Of a stretch of DNA of 64,000 nucleotides, positions 8,864 through 17,719 are shown piece by piece. The notes under the pieces were generated by a model. It made no database searches. It had not been told where the DNA came from and was given only the letters and a program-made list of their open reading frames with translations. The stretch's first letter is position 1. Each line of letters opens with the position of its first letter. This stretch comes from JADKIH01 sp031417555 (GTDB lineage Bacteria; Bacteroidota; Bacteroidia; AKYH767-A; 2013-40CM-41-45): assembly GCA_031417555.1 (NCBI GenBank), contig JANOVV010000085.1, positions 25,794-89,793 on the forward strand, written 5' to 3'. The translations under genes and the position numbers were made by a program.

Positions 8864-9959
8864 TTATAAATGAAGTCCATGAAAATTTCTCTTTATCTAA
8901 ATCTACATTCTTTGAAAATTCTATTTCCCTCTGATTATCATAAAAATCACAAAGTGCATCAGCAATTGAAGATGGTTTTTTTTCAGTAATGTATCCTACT
9001 CGTTTGTCGGCAACAATTTCTGCCAAACCGCCAACGTTTGTAACTAACATTGGCCTTCCAAAATAATATGCAATTTGTGTAATTCCACTTTGAGTTGCAT
9101 TTAAATAAGGCTGTACGACAATGTCTGCCGAACAAAAATAATCCTTCACCTTTTTTTTATCTATGAATTCGGTGTGTAGAATAATTGATTGTCCGATTTC
9201 TAATGATTTAATTTTTTCCAGATACCTGGCTTTATCCTCGTAAAATTCACCGGCAATAAGTAATTTAATTCGTCTTTCACGAATACGATTATCAGCCATT
9301 GCATCTAAAAGCAAATTTAATCCCTTGTAGGCTCTGATAAATCCAAAAAATAATATTGTTTTATCATTGATATCAATACCGATATTTCTTCTGGCTTCAC
9401 TTTTAGGAAGCCGTTCACCGAAAATATTATATATCGGATGAGGTAATAATATTTTATTGGTAGTATTTATAAAAATGCCGACTTCATCAAAAACAGCTTT
9501 CGACATGGTCACAAATCCATCGCAGTTTCTTAAAAAATAACCTGTAAGAATTTTATCTCCCGGTCTTTTCTCATGAGGAATAACATTATCCGTTATAGCA
9601 ATTACTTTTATTTTCTTTTTTCGAAGTTTTTTAGCAACTGTTCCCAGAGCCGGAGCCATAAAAGGAATCCAATAACGAATTAAAACAAAATCAGGCTTTT
9701 CGGAAATTATAGATGAGGCTGTTTTATACCAGGAAATAGGATTGATTGAATTTAACAAAGGACGTATGTCAAGATTTTCCGGCTTTATTCCCTCTGTTAT
9801 TTGAGAGGTTCCGGGAAATAGAAAAGATGGATATTGATAATTAAATGAATAGATAATTACTTCATGACCTTCCTTTTGAAGGCTCGCGGCCAATGCTTCA
9901 TTAAAATCCGCAATACCACCGCGAAGCGGGAATGCAGGACCGAGTAGAATTACTTTCAA
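8829..9959 (-). CDS. Glycosyltransferase family 4
   Basis: 376 residues, GT-B fold. N-terminal GPAFPLRGGIADFNEALA is the nucleotide-free half; the C-terminal half has ILFFGFIRAYKGLNLLLDAM, a long middle, and the EX7E-like region NATQSGITQIAYYFGRPMLV with GGLAEIV. The family transfers a sugar from a nucleotide donor to a glycan or lipid carrier in the cytoplasm. The start is TTG: an in-frame TAA lies a few codons upstream and the family's N terminus begins right at this codon. It is translationally overlapped with the DUF5686 gene downstream. Confidence 0.86.
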   Translation of the reverse strand: MKVILLGPAFPLRGGIADFNEALAASLQKEGHEVIIYSFNYQYPSFLFPGTSQITEGIKPENLDIRPLLNSINPISWYKTASSIISEKPDFVLIRYWIPFMAPALGTVAKKLRKKKIKVIAITDNVIPHEKRPGDKILTGYFLRNCDGFVTMSKAVFDEVGIFINTTNKILLPHPIYNIFGERLPKSEARRNIGIDINDKTILFFGFIRAYKGLNLLLDAMADNRIRERRIKLLIAGEFYEDKARYLEKIKSLEIGQSIILHTEFIDKKKVKDYFCSADIVVQPYLNATQSGITQIAYYFGRPMLVTNVGGLAEIVADKRVGYITEKKPSSIADALCDFYDNQREIEFSKNVDLDKEKFSWTSFINGLFKLYDSIR

Positions 9960-10035
9960 AATAATTAATTAAATGTGTATTGTTCAATCCTCAATTATTT
10001 GTATTCGATTTATAACAATTGATTCGTAGATAGTA

Positions 10036-10992
10036 TTATAAATTACATTTTTTTTCTACTAAATATTTGTCTCTGTCGGGCGCAGCTCTGGATATTAATT
10101 CACTTACAAATCCTGCAAGAAAAAGTTGCGTGCCAATAATCATGCACGCTAAAGCAATATAAAAAGAAGGGCGTTCTGTTAATAGACGAGCAGGAAGATT
10201 ATGATAAACATTATACAATTTGCCTACACCAAGAAAAACAGTAGCGACAAATCCGATTAAAAACATAATTGAGCCGAGCAGTCCGAATAAATGCATGGGA
10301 CGCTTGCTGAATTTTGAAACGAATGTAATTGACAAAAGATCGAGGAAACCGTTGACAAATCTTTCGAAACCAAATTTTGTTTCTCCGTACTTTCTGGCAC
10401 GGTGTTCAACTACCTTCTCTCCAATTTTATTAAAACCGGCCCATTTGGCAATTACAGGAATATACCGATGCATTTCACCGTATACTTCAATAGTTTTAAT
10501 AACATCACGACGGTACGATTTCAAACCACAATTAAAATCGTGAAGATTATTAATTCCAGACATCTTCCTTGTAGCCCAATTAAAAAATTTACTTGGAATT
10601 GTTTTTGAAATTGGATCATAACGTTTCTTTTTCCAACCTGAAATAAGGTCAAAGCCGCCTGTATCGATAAGAGAATAAAGTCCCGGAATTTCATCTGGGC
10701 TATCCTGAAGATCCGCATCCATTGTAATAACAACATTTCCTTGTGCAGCTATAAATCCTTCGTTTAGCGCAGCAGATTTACCATAATTACGACGGAAACG
10801 TATTCCTTTTATCGTTTTATGTTCATTGCCTAGTGCTTCGATAATTTCCCAGGAATGATCAGTGCTTCCATCATCGATAAGAATTATTTCAAAAGAATAA
10901 TTATGCTGATTCATTACAAGTATGATCCATTCGCATAACTCCTTTAAGGATTCTTCTTCGTTAAATAAGGGGATAATGACAGATATATTCAC
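10036..10992 (-). CDS. Glycosyltransferase family 2 with C-terminal membrane helices (DPM1/GtrB-like)
   Basis: 318 residues. N-terminal SVIIPLFNEEESLKEL and ILIDDGSTDHSW, then MDADLQDSPDEIP, RRNYGKSAALNEGF and the acceptor-side HRARKYGETKFG. Two hydrophobic segments at about 230-260 and 270-300 anchor it. This is the bactoprenyl-phosphate hexosyltransferase arrangement (GtrB/ArnC/DPM1 group). Start GTG at 10992 is forced by a TAG five codons upstream. It lies 7 bp after the DUF4199 gene and probably shares its promoter. Confidence 0.87.
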   Translation of the reverse strand: MNISVIIPLFNEEESLKELCEWIILVMNQHNYSFEIILIDDGSTDHSWEIIEALGNEHKTIKGIRFRRNYGKSAALNEGFIAAQGNVVITMDADLQDSPDEIPGLYSLIDTGGFDLISGWKKKRYDPISKTIPSKFFNWATRKMSGINNLHDFNCGLKSYRRDVIKTIEVYGEMHRYIPVIAKWAGFNKIGEKVVEHRARKYGETKFGFERFVNGFLDLLSITFVSKFSKRPMHLFGLLGSIMFLIGFVATVFLGVGKLYNVYHNLPARLLTERPSFYIALACMIIGTQLFLAGFVSELISRAAPDRDKYLVEKKCNL

Positions 10993-10999
10993 GTTTTGA

Positions 11000-11533
11000 T
11001 CAGCCTATATTTGAATTAAAGGGGTTCTCTTCTTTTCTCATAAAAATGGAAATAATCAGTGAGAAAAGTAAACCCATAAACGCTGAACCCAAGACTGAAA
11101 AAGCAAATAGCCACATTGGTGTCATGAATTTCCGGGTATAATCCATCGTCATTTCGATTTGATCTTCGCTCATACCTTTTTCCTCAAGATTTTGTTGAGT
11201 AGCATCTAATATTTTCTGAATCATATCCGGAGCTATGTATTTGAAAAAAAGTACAGTAAAAATTGCAGTAATTATTCCTCCAAAAAAGGAAATCAGTGTG
11301 CCTGTCCAAAGCGCTTTGCCATAGCTGATTTGTCCGCCAAGGTCTTCATCCCTGTAACTTTTTATTCCTGTGATTATAAAAATACACAGCACTATATAAC
11401 TAATAAATTGAGGAAGTTTCGATTCAATATCCATTCCCAAAAAATAAAATAATAAAAAAATGGCTACACCGGCTAATCCATACAAGGTTCCATAATTCAT
11501 TGCCACTTTTGTCTGCGTACGCTGATTTTCCAT
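11000..11533 (-). CDS. DUF4199 four-helix membrane protein
   Basis: 177 residues with four hydrophobic segments (about 15-35, 42-58, 75-98, 142-165) and a hydrophilic loop with KILDATQQNLEEKGMSEDQI. The layout matches DUF4199 proteins, which are common next to DPM1-like GT2 genes in Bacteroidota and have no known activity. Adjacent spacing of 7 bp to the GT2 gene suggests a shared transcript, and a textbook promoter lies directly upstream. Confidence 0.8.
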   Translation of the reverse strand: MENQRTQTKVAMNYGTLYGLAGVAIFLLFYFLGMDIESKLPQFISYIVLCIFIITGIKSYRDEDLGGQISYGKALWTGTLISFFGGIITAIFTVLFFKYIAPDMIQKILDATQQNLEEKGMSEDQIEMTMDYTRKFMTPMWLFAFSVLGSAFMGLLFSLIISIFMRKEENPFNSNIG

Positions 11534-11550
11534 CTGACTATAGTATTTTG

Positions 11551-11581
11551 CAAACGTACATGAAATTGATTAAAGCGCAAA
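11551..11581 (-). promoter_or_regulatory. Promoter of the DUF4199-GT2 operon
   Basis: Minus strand: TTTG (11581-11578), 19-bp spacer, TACGTTTG (11558-11551). Both elements match the Bacteroidota consensus exactly. The leader to the ATG at 11533 would be about 10 nt. Confidence 0.7.
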
Positions 11582-11641
11582 TTTTTACCTAATCAGTTAT
11601 AAACATAGCATAATAGATATTTTAAAATATTAATATTAAAC

Positions 11642-11675
11642 TTTTGCATAAATTACCACTATTTGCTTACTTTCG
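11642..11675 (+). promoter_or_regulatory. Likely promoter of the SRP RNA
   Basis: TTTTG at 11642-11646, about 21 bp spacer, then TACTTTCG at 11668-11675 (one mismatch to TAnnTTTG). The expected transcript start falls at the first bases of the SRP RNA stem. Confidence 0.45.
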
Positions 11676-11677
11676 CG

Positions 11678-11776
11678 GTGGGTAAGTCCTATACGACCAG
11701 CTCCTGCCAATCTCCCCAGGCCGGGAACGGAGCAAGGATCCGCGGTTGAGCGGTGCGATATAGGTAGCTTACCCAT
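11678..11776 (+). ncRNA. ffs: Small signal recognition particle RNA (4.5S-like)
   Basis: The terminal helix pairs GGGTAAG (11680-11686) with CTTACCC (11768-11774), continued by CCTATA (11688-11693) with TATAGG (11759-11764). The apical part has CCCCAGGCCGGGAACGGAGC and AAGGATCCGCGG, which is the conserved internal-loop region bound by the M domain of Ffh. Total length near 100 nt fits the small bacterial SRP RNA. A T-rich run follows (TTTTTCTTTTT), which would end transcription. GC content is far above the surroundings, as expected for a structural RNA. It targets ribosomes making membrane proteins to FtsY. Confidence 0.88.
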
Positions 11777-11982
11777 TTTTCTTTTTATAATGTGACGTTT
11801 GTAACCTTTCATTGCTAGGTGATTATTATTTAAAGGTTTAAATACTTTTATATTTTCAGGAACCAAAATAAATATTCCGTTAATTATTTTCTTCTGTTTA
11901 TAAAGGATAAAAATTTAGAACAGACATTAAGAAATTTAACTTAATTTTAGCCTTTAGTTTCTATATAAAAGCCAAACTAGCT

Positions 11983-12654
11983 ATGAAATTCTTCATCGAC
12001 ACTGCCAATCTCTCTCAAATTAAAGAAGCCGAAGATCTCGGTGTACTGGATGGAGTAACAACAAATCCTTCATTAATGGCTAAAGAAGGTATTACCGGGC
12101 ACGACAACATTCTTAAACATTATGTTAATATTTGTAACATTGTAAGCGGCGATGTAAGCGCTGAATTAATTTCTACCGAATTTAAAGGTATTTTTGATGA
12201 AGGAGAAATGCTTGCTTCCCTTCATAAACAAATCGTTGTTAAAGTGCCTATGATAAAAGATGGGGTAAAAGCATTGAAATACTTTTCAAATAAAAAAATC
12301 CGAACAAATTGTACCCTTGTTTTTTCTGCAGGTCAGGCATTATTAGCAGCTAAAGCCGGTGCAACTTATGTTTCGCCTTTCATTGGCCGGCTTGATGATA
12401 TAAATCAAGATGGCGTCGCTTTAATTCATCAGATTGTTCAGATATACCGTACTTAAAATTATAAAACACAGGTTTTAGCCGCATCCATTCGGGGCCCTCT
12501 GCATATCATTAAATGTGCTGAAGCAGGCGCTGATGTTGCCACTTGCCCGCTTTCTGCCATTCTCGATCTTCTTAAACATCCATTGACAGACAGCGGCCTC
12601 GAAAAATTTCTTTCGGATGCAAAAAAATTCAGTAGCGCAACTGTTAACAAGTAA
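11983..12654 (+). pseudogene. Transaldolase (short MipB/TalC type) interrupted by an in-frame TAA
   Basis: Codons 1-157 encode the N-terminal part of a short transaldolase: MKFFIDTANLSQIKEAEDLG, GVTTNPSLMAKEG and Schiff-base K87 in VVKVPM. Codon 158 is TAA (12454-12456). The same frame then continues without a break for 65 more codons with family sequence (TQVLAASIRGP, AGADVATCPLSAI, LLKHPLTD) to TAA at 12652-12654. Relatives have an aromatic or His residue at codon 158 (IYR.YG.KTQVLAAS), so one base change (TAT or TAC to TAA) explains it. The whole frame has 223 codons before the last stop, the normal family length. It may be a recent pseudogene, a readthrough gene or a sequence error. Confidence 0.88.
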
Positions 12655-12708
12655 AATTTATAACCTTTGATTAAAATATGTTCATTTTCAAATTCTCAAA
12701 TCAATTAA

Positions 12709-13326
12709 GTGTTACTTAAATTTTTCGGCGACTCTATCAATCAAAAGCACATAGCTCAGATTACTGAGACATTAAAGAACGACGGTATTATAATTATTCC
12801 CACGGATACTATCTATTCAATTGCTGCCAGTATATACAGCAATAAAGCGATTGAAAGAATTTGCCATCTTAAAAACATCAAAGTAGAAAAGGCAAATTTC
12901 TCTTTTCTTTGTCACGATTTGAAAAATATTTCTGAATTCACAAAACCTTTCAGTACAGAAATATTTCGTCTGATGAAAAATTCGTTGCCGGGGCCTTTCA
13001 CCTTTATACTTAATGCGAACAGTCACGTTCCTGCCATCTTCAAATCAAATAAAAAAACAATCGGTATACGTGTTCCTGACAATGCTATAGCACTTTCAGT
13101 TATTGAAGCGATTGGAAATCCATTAATTGTAACTTCCGTACATTCTGATGATGATTTTGAAGAATATCTCACCAATCCTGATGACATTCAAGAACGCTTT
13201 GGTGATTTAGTAGATATAATAATTGATGGAGGTCCCAGTCAATATCACCCCTCTACCGTTATTGATTGTACCGGAGATACTCCAATCGTTAAGCGAGAAG
13301 GAAAAGGTAAAATTGAAGATATATAA
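12709..13326 (+). CDS. Sua5/YciO/YrdC-family protein (threonylcarbamoyl-AMP synthase-like)
   Basis: 205 residues. N-terminal IIIIPTDTIYSIAASI and FLCHDLKNISEFTKP are the nucleotide and threonine-binding region of the YrdC fold; LPGPFTFILNA, IGIRVPDN and the C-terminal STVIDCTGDTPIVKREGKG complete the family. The length without a Sua5 C-terminal domain fits the YciO/YrdC group. Members make L-threonylcarbamoyl-AMP for tRNA t6A37; the YciO branch has an uncertain role. Start GTG at 12709 is forced because TAA immediately precedes it. Confidence 0.83.
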   Translation: MLLKFFGDSINQKHIAQITETLKNDGIIIIPTDTIYSIAASIYSNKAIERICHLKNIKVEKANFSFLCHDLKNISEFTKPFSTEIFRLMKNSLPGPFTFILNANSHVPAIFKSNKKTIGIRVPDNAIALSVIEAIGNPLIVTSVHSDDDFEEYLTNPDDIQERFGDLVDIIIDGGPSQYHPSTVIDCTGDTPIVKREGKGKIEDI

Positions 13327-13368
13327 TCATTTTTCTAATCTGATTTTTTTGACTTCAATAAAGTAAAA

Positions 13369-13965
13369 TTATAAAATCTTATAAGCAATCGTAAGATTAA
13401 AAACTCTTGACTCAACATCAGTCTGCCCGGTATTCGTTAAATCGATAAAGCCTTTGATATATTTTATATCAAAAGCAAATTTGGATAAATCTAAACCAAT
13501 ACCTCCCAACACACTGTGGTTGTTTTTATTTACATTACTTGTTGCAAAATTATTTCCATCGACTGAGTAAGAAATGTCAGAATAATTGTTCCAGTTATAA
13601 CCTCCAAAAATTCTCACATTACCGATATCTCGTATTCTAAATAATTTAATTCCGCCTATCATACTAATATCAATTCCTTTCAACTTAAATGATAAATTGT
13701 TGCTCACACCATTAGTTATAGAAGAAACCGAAGCACTTTTTGAACCAAAAGATGCTTCTCCCTGACCATAAAAGAAAAGTAATTTAAGGCGGACAAAAGC
13801 TCCAAAATTATAGCCGGCTCCTGCAATCTGGTCTTTAAAATCCGGATTGGAGTTTAGCGATGTACTCGTCAAAGAAACCAATGGCCCAAATGTAACAGGC
13901 AGGATATCCTGTGCTTTACATTGCATTGTTAAGATAAACAATGAGGCAATTAGAAATTTTTTCAT
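13369..13965 (-). CDS. Outer-membrane beta-barrel protein (porin-like)
   Basis: 198 residues with signal peptide MKKFLIASLFILTMQCKAQ and alternating polar/hydrophobic strands ending RVFNLTIAYKIL, a terminal strand typical of small eight-stranded barrels. Features such as GAFVRLKLLFFYGQGEASFG resemble PorT/OmpW-like barrels of Bacteroidota. No specific function can be assigned. A 210-bp AT-rich gap with no visible feature separates it from the next gene. Confidence 0.7.
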   Translation of the reverse strand: MKKFLIASLFILTMQCKAQDILPVTFGPLVSLTSTSLNSNPDFKDQIAGAGYNFGAFVRLKLLFFYGQGEASFGSKSASVSSITNGVSNNLSFKLKGIDISMIGGIKLFRIRDIGNVRIFGGYNWNNYSDISYSVDGNNFATSNVNKNNHSVLGGIGLDLSKFAFDIKYIKGFIDLTNTGQTDVESRVFNLTIAYKIL

Positions 13966-14175
13966 GGCTATTTCTGATTAAAGATTACGAAATTTAAATT
14001 AGTTTTCACAGAAAACAAATAACGATATAAAACACTAAAAATTATAATTAATTAGGAAAATAATAGATAATGCTCGAGAAAAGTGAAATTAAAACTAAAT
14101 ACAAACGTATTAATCACTATAAATAAAAAAAGAAGATTGAAGACTTATAAATATCTTCTTCAATCTTCCATAATA

Positions 14176-14561
14176 CTATTCTGTCTTTTTAAATAAATAC
14201 CTTGTAATAAATATTCCTGTGCTTTTATCAGCACTATAAACACCGGAATTTATTGAAGAAAGTTCCCAACCAAGCCCTGTCATTTCGTTTATTTTTTCGG
14301 TAATCATATTATCGTTCTTACGAACGTTACCAAAATTAATTCCAACGAAACTGAAAAATTTTCCATATCAATTTCTTTAATGCTTCCATCAGGAGAAGTA
14401 GTTACCATCCTTGAACGACCTAAACCTCCCGGAACGACAGATTCAATAGTTGTAATTTGCGTATACGTGGTTTTGGTTTGAGATGGTTTAAATGCATATC
14501 CTGCAAATAATACTATAATTAAGCACATACAGCTTAAAATAATTTTGAATTCTTTTTTCAT
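14176..14561 (-). pseudogene. Small exported/membrane-anchored protein with a -1 frameshift
   Basis: Frame one from ATG 14561 gives a signal-like N terminus (CMCLIIVLFAGYAFKPS) and TTYTQITTIESVVPGGLGRS, then leaves the expected sequence after ENF and stops at 14304. The -1 frame resumes without a gap as VGINFGNVRKNDNMITEKI, NEMTGLGWELSS and GIFITRYLFKKTE, stopping with TAG at 14176. The switch point is a run of five T on the minus strand (14354-14358). Restored, the protein has about 128 residues and resembles small DUF4177-like proteins. One lost base, a sequencing error, or programmed frameshifting at A-AAT-TTT could explain it. Confidence 0.75.
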
Positions 14562-14611
14562 AGAATAATAAGTTTTTGGTGAGTGGTTAATAATTATTAG
14601 TTAAATAAATT

Positions 14612-16105
14612 TCAAATTAAATTTATAAAAGCTTTTGGAATAGATTCAATTAAATCTGAACAAGTCATCGAATAAATTCCTTTCTTTTTTTCGGCAATGT
14701 CTCCGGCAGCGCCATGCAAATAAACTCCCAATAAAGCTGCATGCTCAGGATTATAATTTTGTGATAAAAATGCTGTTATCATTCCCGTTAAAGCATCCCC
14801 ACTCCCGCCTTTTGCCATTCCCGGATTTCCGGTACTGTTAAAAAAAACTTTACCATCGGTCAAAGAAATACAAGTATGTGCTCCCTTTAATACTACAATA
14901 ACATTATGTTCTATTGAAAAACGAATTTGCTGTTTATGCCTCTCAAAATCATTCAAACTTTTACCAGCCAGTCGCTCAAATTCTTTTGGATGTGGTGTAA
15001 GTATGGAGTGTGCAGGAATTGTTTTTAATCTTTCAGGATTTTCTGAAAGAATATTCAACGCATCAGCATCGATGACCACAGGCTTCTTACTATTTTCCAA
15101 AAATTCGAAAAACATTTTCTTTGTTTCTTCTGATTTACCTAAACCAGGTCCAATACCAATGCCGTTATAATTTCCTAATTCCCCAACTTTGGTAATTAAA
15201 TCATTTGATTTATCCAATTCAACCATTGCCTCCGGTACCGTAGATTGAAGAATTTCATATCCACATTTAGGTATATGAATGGTTAATAAACCGGTTCCCG
15301 ATCGCAAACACGCTCTGGCTGATAATACGGCTGCACCTATTTTTCCTTCACTGCCACAGATTAAAAAACTATGTCCATGATTTCCTTTATGTGAAAATTT
15401 ACTTCTTGGTTTAATAATTCTTTTAGCTTCTTTTTTACACAAGTAAAACTTCAATGAATTTATTTCTTTAATAAATTCTTTATCGAGCCCTATATTTAAA
15501 ACATGAAATTCACCAACAAATTTTTCGTTCTCCTGAAAGAAAAACGCCAGTTTAGGATTTTGAAATGTAAGTGTATGATTTGCCTTGATAATTTCACCTT
15601 CCGATGACTGGTCGGCATACAATCCAGAAGGAATATCAATTGAAATAATATCGTTACCACTTTTATTTATTTCATGAATACATCTCCCCAACCAGTCGGT
15701 AACCGGACGGTTGAGGCCTGTACCTAATATTGCATCTATGATAACTGCTGATTGATGCAGTATGAAATTTTCACTTTCACCAATTAATTTAAATTGAATA
15801 TCTGATTTTTTTATTGATTCGAAATTTTTCTTAAAATCTTCTGAATATTCATTATTAGTAGAAAGTATAATAACCTCAACATTATATTGATTATTACTAA
15901 GTAATTTTGCAATTACAAGTCCATCACCACCATTATTACCAGTGCCGCAAATGACAATATATTTTTTTGTGGTATCAGTATTATTTACGATCCATTCAAA
16001 ACACTTTCCTCCGGCTCGATCCATTAATGCTAATGAACTGATTGGTTCGTTTTTTATAGTAAAATTATCCGCCTGCCTGATTTGTATAGCTGATAATATT
16101 TTCAT
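14612..16105 (-). CDS. nnrD: Bifunctional NAD(P)H-hydrate epimerase / ADP-dependent NAD(P)HX dehydratase
   Basis: 497 residues. The N-terminal YjeF epimerase domain (1 to about 215) has ICGTGNNGGDGLVIAKLL and IDAILGTGLNRPV; the C-terminal dehydratase domain (about 230-497) has GIGIGPGLG, VIDADALN, LTPHPKEF and the ATP-site AKGGSGDALTGM. Together they repair hydrated NADH/NADPH. The fused length is normal. It lies 1 bp downstream of the MBL-fold gene, in the same direction, likely one transcript. Confidence 0.93.
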   Translation of the reverse strand: MKILSAIQIRQADNFTIKNEPISSLALMDRAGGKCFEWIVNNTDTTKKYIVICGTGNNGGDGLVIAKLLSNNQYNVEVIILSTNNEYSEDFKKNFESIKKSDIQFKLIGESENFILHQSAVIIDAILGTGLNRPVTDWLGRCIHEINKSGNDIISIDIPSGLYADQSSEGEIIKANHTLTFQNPKLAFFFQENEKFVGEFHVLNIGLDKEFIKEINSLKFYLCKKEAKRIIKPRSKFSHKGNHGHSFLICGSEGKIGAAVLSARACLRSGTGLLTIHIPKCGYEILQSTVPEAMVELDKSNDLITKVGELGNYNGIGIGPGLGKSEETKKMFFEFLENSKKPVVIDADALNILSENPERLKTIPAHSILTPHPKEFERLAGKSLNDFERHKQQIRFSIEHNVIVVLKGAHTCISLTDGKVFFNSTGNPGMAKGGSGDALTGMITAFLSQNYNPEHAALLGVYLHGAAGDIAEKKKGIYSMTCSDLIESIPKAFINLI

Positions 16106-16106
16106 C

Positions 16107-17042
16107 TTATCCTATAATTTTTACTTCAATTTTATCTTTGAGATGCTCCTTCAGAAAACTACCATTACCATGAACGGTATAAACTTTTTTTGCTTTTGTT
16201 TTTGTAATCATTTCGAGAACACCATTCCAATCTGCATGATCGCTCACTTGTAAAATACGATCACAACGGTAAAAAGAACGCTTCCATCCTGTAGCAAACA
16301 CTTTTAAAACATTATTATTACCTGCGAAACGCTTAAAATGCGCAGGCGGAACAATATAAACACCACTGCCACCATTTTCAAAATCTGCTCTTCGATAAGG
16401 TTGCCATTCACCGAGCGAATAACCATGATCGGCGTATAAACGATGATAAGCTTCGAGTTCGGGATGAACATAAACTTTTACATTTTGACAATATTTTGTG
16501 ATTAACTGAGTAAGTCTTTGAGCTTTTCCCAAAGCATAAGCACCAATAACTATATTTTGATTTTCAGCAAATAGTTTTCTTAACTCTTCCACAGGATTCG
16601 GATGACTGTATTCGGGAGATGCAAAGGTTGTTTCAGTAATTAAGTGATCACATTCAATAAATTGAAAAGCTTCGCAACTTTCATCTGATTGTGTTTTAAA
16701 ATCTCCGGTGTATAAATAACGGTCTCCTTCATTTTCCATCAATATCTGCGCACTTCCAAGTATATGTCCGGCAGGATAAAATGTAATTTTAATTTGATCG
16801 ATATAAAATGGCCGTCCAAAATTTACACGAACAAATTCAGAACGAGACCTATGTCCATGTCGATAAGCCATGAATGATTCAGTAGGCTCTGTACAAAATA
16901 CCTTCCCCTTTGTAGGTACAGCATGATCTCCATGAGCATGTGATACCAATGCTTTACTTACAGCTTTACGTGGATCAATATAAAAATCCCCCTTTTCACA
17001 ATAGAGACCGGAAGATGTTTTGGTAATAAAATTGTTTATCAA
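16107..17042 (-). CDS. MBL-fold hydrolase, ligase-associated exonuclease-like (SNM1/Pso2 type)
   Basis: 311 residues. LVSHAHGDHA carries the HxHxDH metal motif; further metal-site regions are PAGHILGSAQI, YTGDFK and VSDHADWNGVLEM. GLYCEKGDFYIDP at the N terminus matches bacterial proteins annotated as ligase-associated DNA exonucleases, which belong to the SNM1/Pso2 branch of beta-CASP-like hydrolases. Whether it acts on DNA or RNA is not shown. The start is TTG at 17042: no ATG occurs between it and an upstream in-frame TAA, and the family begins here. Confidence 0.8.
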   Translation of the reverse strand: MINNFITKTSSGLYCEKGDFYIDPRKAVSKALVSHAHGDHAVPTKGKVFCTEPTESFMAYRHGHRSRSEFVRVNFGRPFYIDQIKITFYPAGHILGSAQILMENEGDRYLYTGDFKTQSDESCEAFQFIECDHLITETTFASPEYSHPNPVEELRKLFAENQNIVIGAYALGKAQRLTQLITKYCQNVKVYVHPELEAYHRLYADHGYSLGEWQPYRRADFENGGSGVYIVPPAHFKRFAGNNNVLKVFATGWKRSFYRCDRILQVSDHADWNGVLEMITKTKAKKVYTVHGNGSFLKEHLKDKIEVKIIG

Positions 17043-17055
17043 GATATTTGTTGTT

Positions 17056-17125
17056 AACCATTAACTTTAAATTCACTAAATTACCCTAACTACTAATCCA
17101 GATACCAGAAACTTGATTCTTGACT
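17056..17125. repeat. Mixed heptad array (NNWTAAC then CTTGAYT)
   Basis: The gap before coaE reads GTTAACC, ATTAACT and further diverged units, then CTTGATT, CTTGACT at 17112-17125, close to the coaE stop at 17135. Both flavours occur here side by side, in the orientation seen at right-hand gap edges. Confidence 0.5.
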
Positions 17126-17134
17126 CTCAAAATA

Positions 17135-17719
17135 TTACTTTATAAACCCTGCGTGTATTTTCAACACCTGGGGAATTAACATTTGCTTTTCATCATTGTA
17201 AATAACGAAATCCGATCTTTTGATTAGTTCTTCATCGCTTAATTGTTTATTAATAATATTTTCTATTTCAATCCGTGATTTATGATCTCTTTCTTTCACT
17301 CTGCTAATTCTAAACTCTATAGGAGAAATAACACAAATAATTTTATCACAGATTGCACTTGCGCCACTTTCAAAAAGTATGGCTGCTTCTTTAATTACGT
17401 ATGAATTAACTTTATTGCTCTTAAGCCATTTATCAAAATCCTGTTTAACGATTGGATGAATAATACTATTTAAAGTATTAAGTTTTTTAGCATCAGAGAA
17501 AACTATTTCGCCTAATTTTTTGCGGTTTAATTTTCCATTTTTATCAAAGACATCTTCAGAAAATTCTTTTTTTATTTTCTCATTAATTTCAGGGTACTTC
17601 TCATATAATAAGTGAACTACTTTATCGGATTCATAGACAGGAACACCGAGCCGGCAGAAAATCTGGCAAACCAAAGATTTTCCCGTACCAATTCCTCCGG
17701 TAATACCAACAACTTTCAT
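17135..17719 (-). CDS. coaE: Dephospho-CoA kinase
   Basis: 194 residues. The P-loop GITGGIGTGKS is at the N terminus, followed by YESDKVVH, the CoA-site region IKEAAILFESGA and the lid RVKERDHKS. It phosphorylates the 3'-hydroxyl of dephospho-CoA, the last step of CoA synthesis. Its start overlaps the ybbR-like gene by 4 bp, so the two are translationally coupled, in the standard Bacteroidota cluster after nusB, yajC and ybbR. Confidence 0.94.
   Translation of the reverse strand: MKVVGITGGIGTGKSLVCQIFCRLGVPVYESDKVVHLLYEKYPEINEKIKKEFSEDVFDKNGKLNRKKLGEIVFSDAKKLNTLNSIIHPIVKQDFDKWLKSNKVNSYVIKEAAILFESGASAICDKIICVISPIEFRISRVKERDHKSRIEIENIINKQLSDEELIKRSDFVIYNDEKQMLIPQVLKIHAGFIK

Noticed and set aside
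11636..11866. 76-codon ORF on the minus strand
   Set aside because: It runs through the SRP RNA and its surroundings; codon content reflects the structural RNA.
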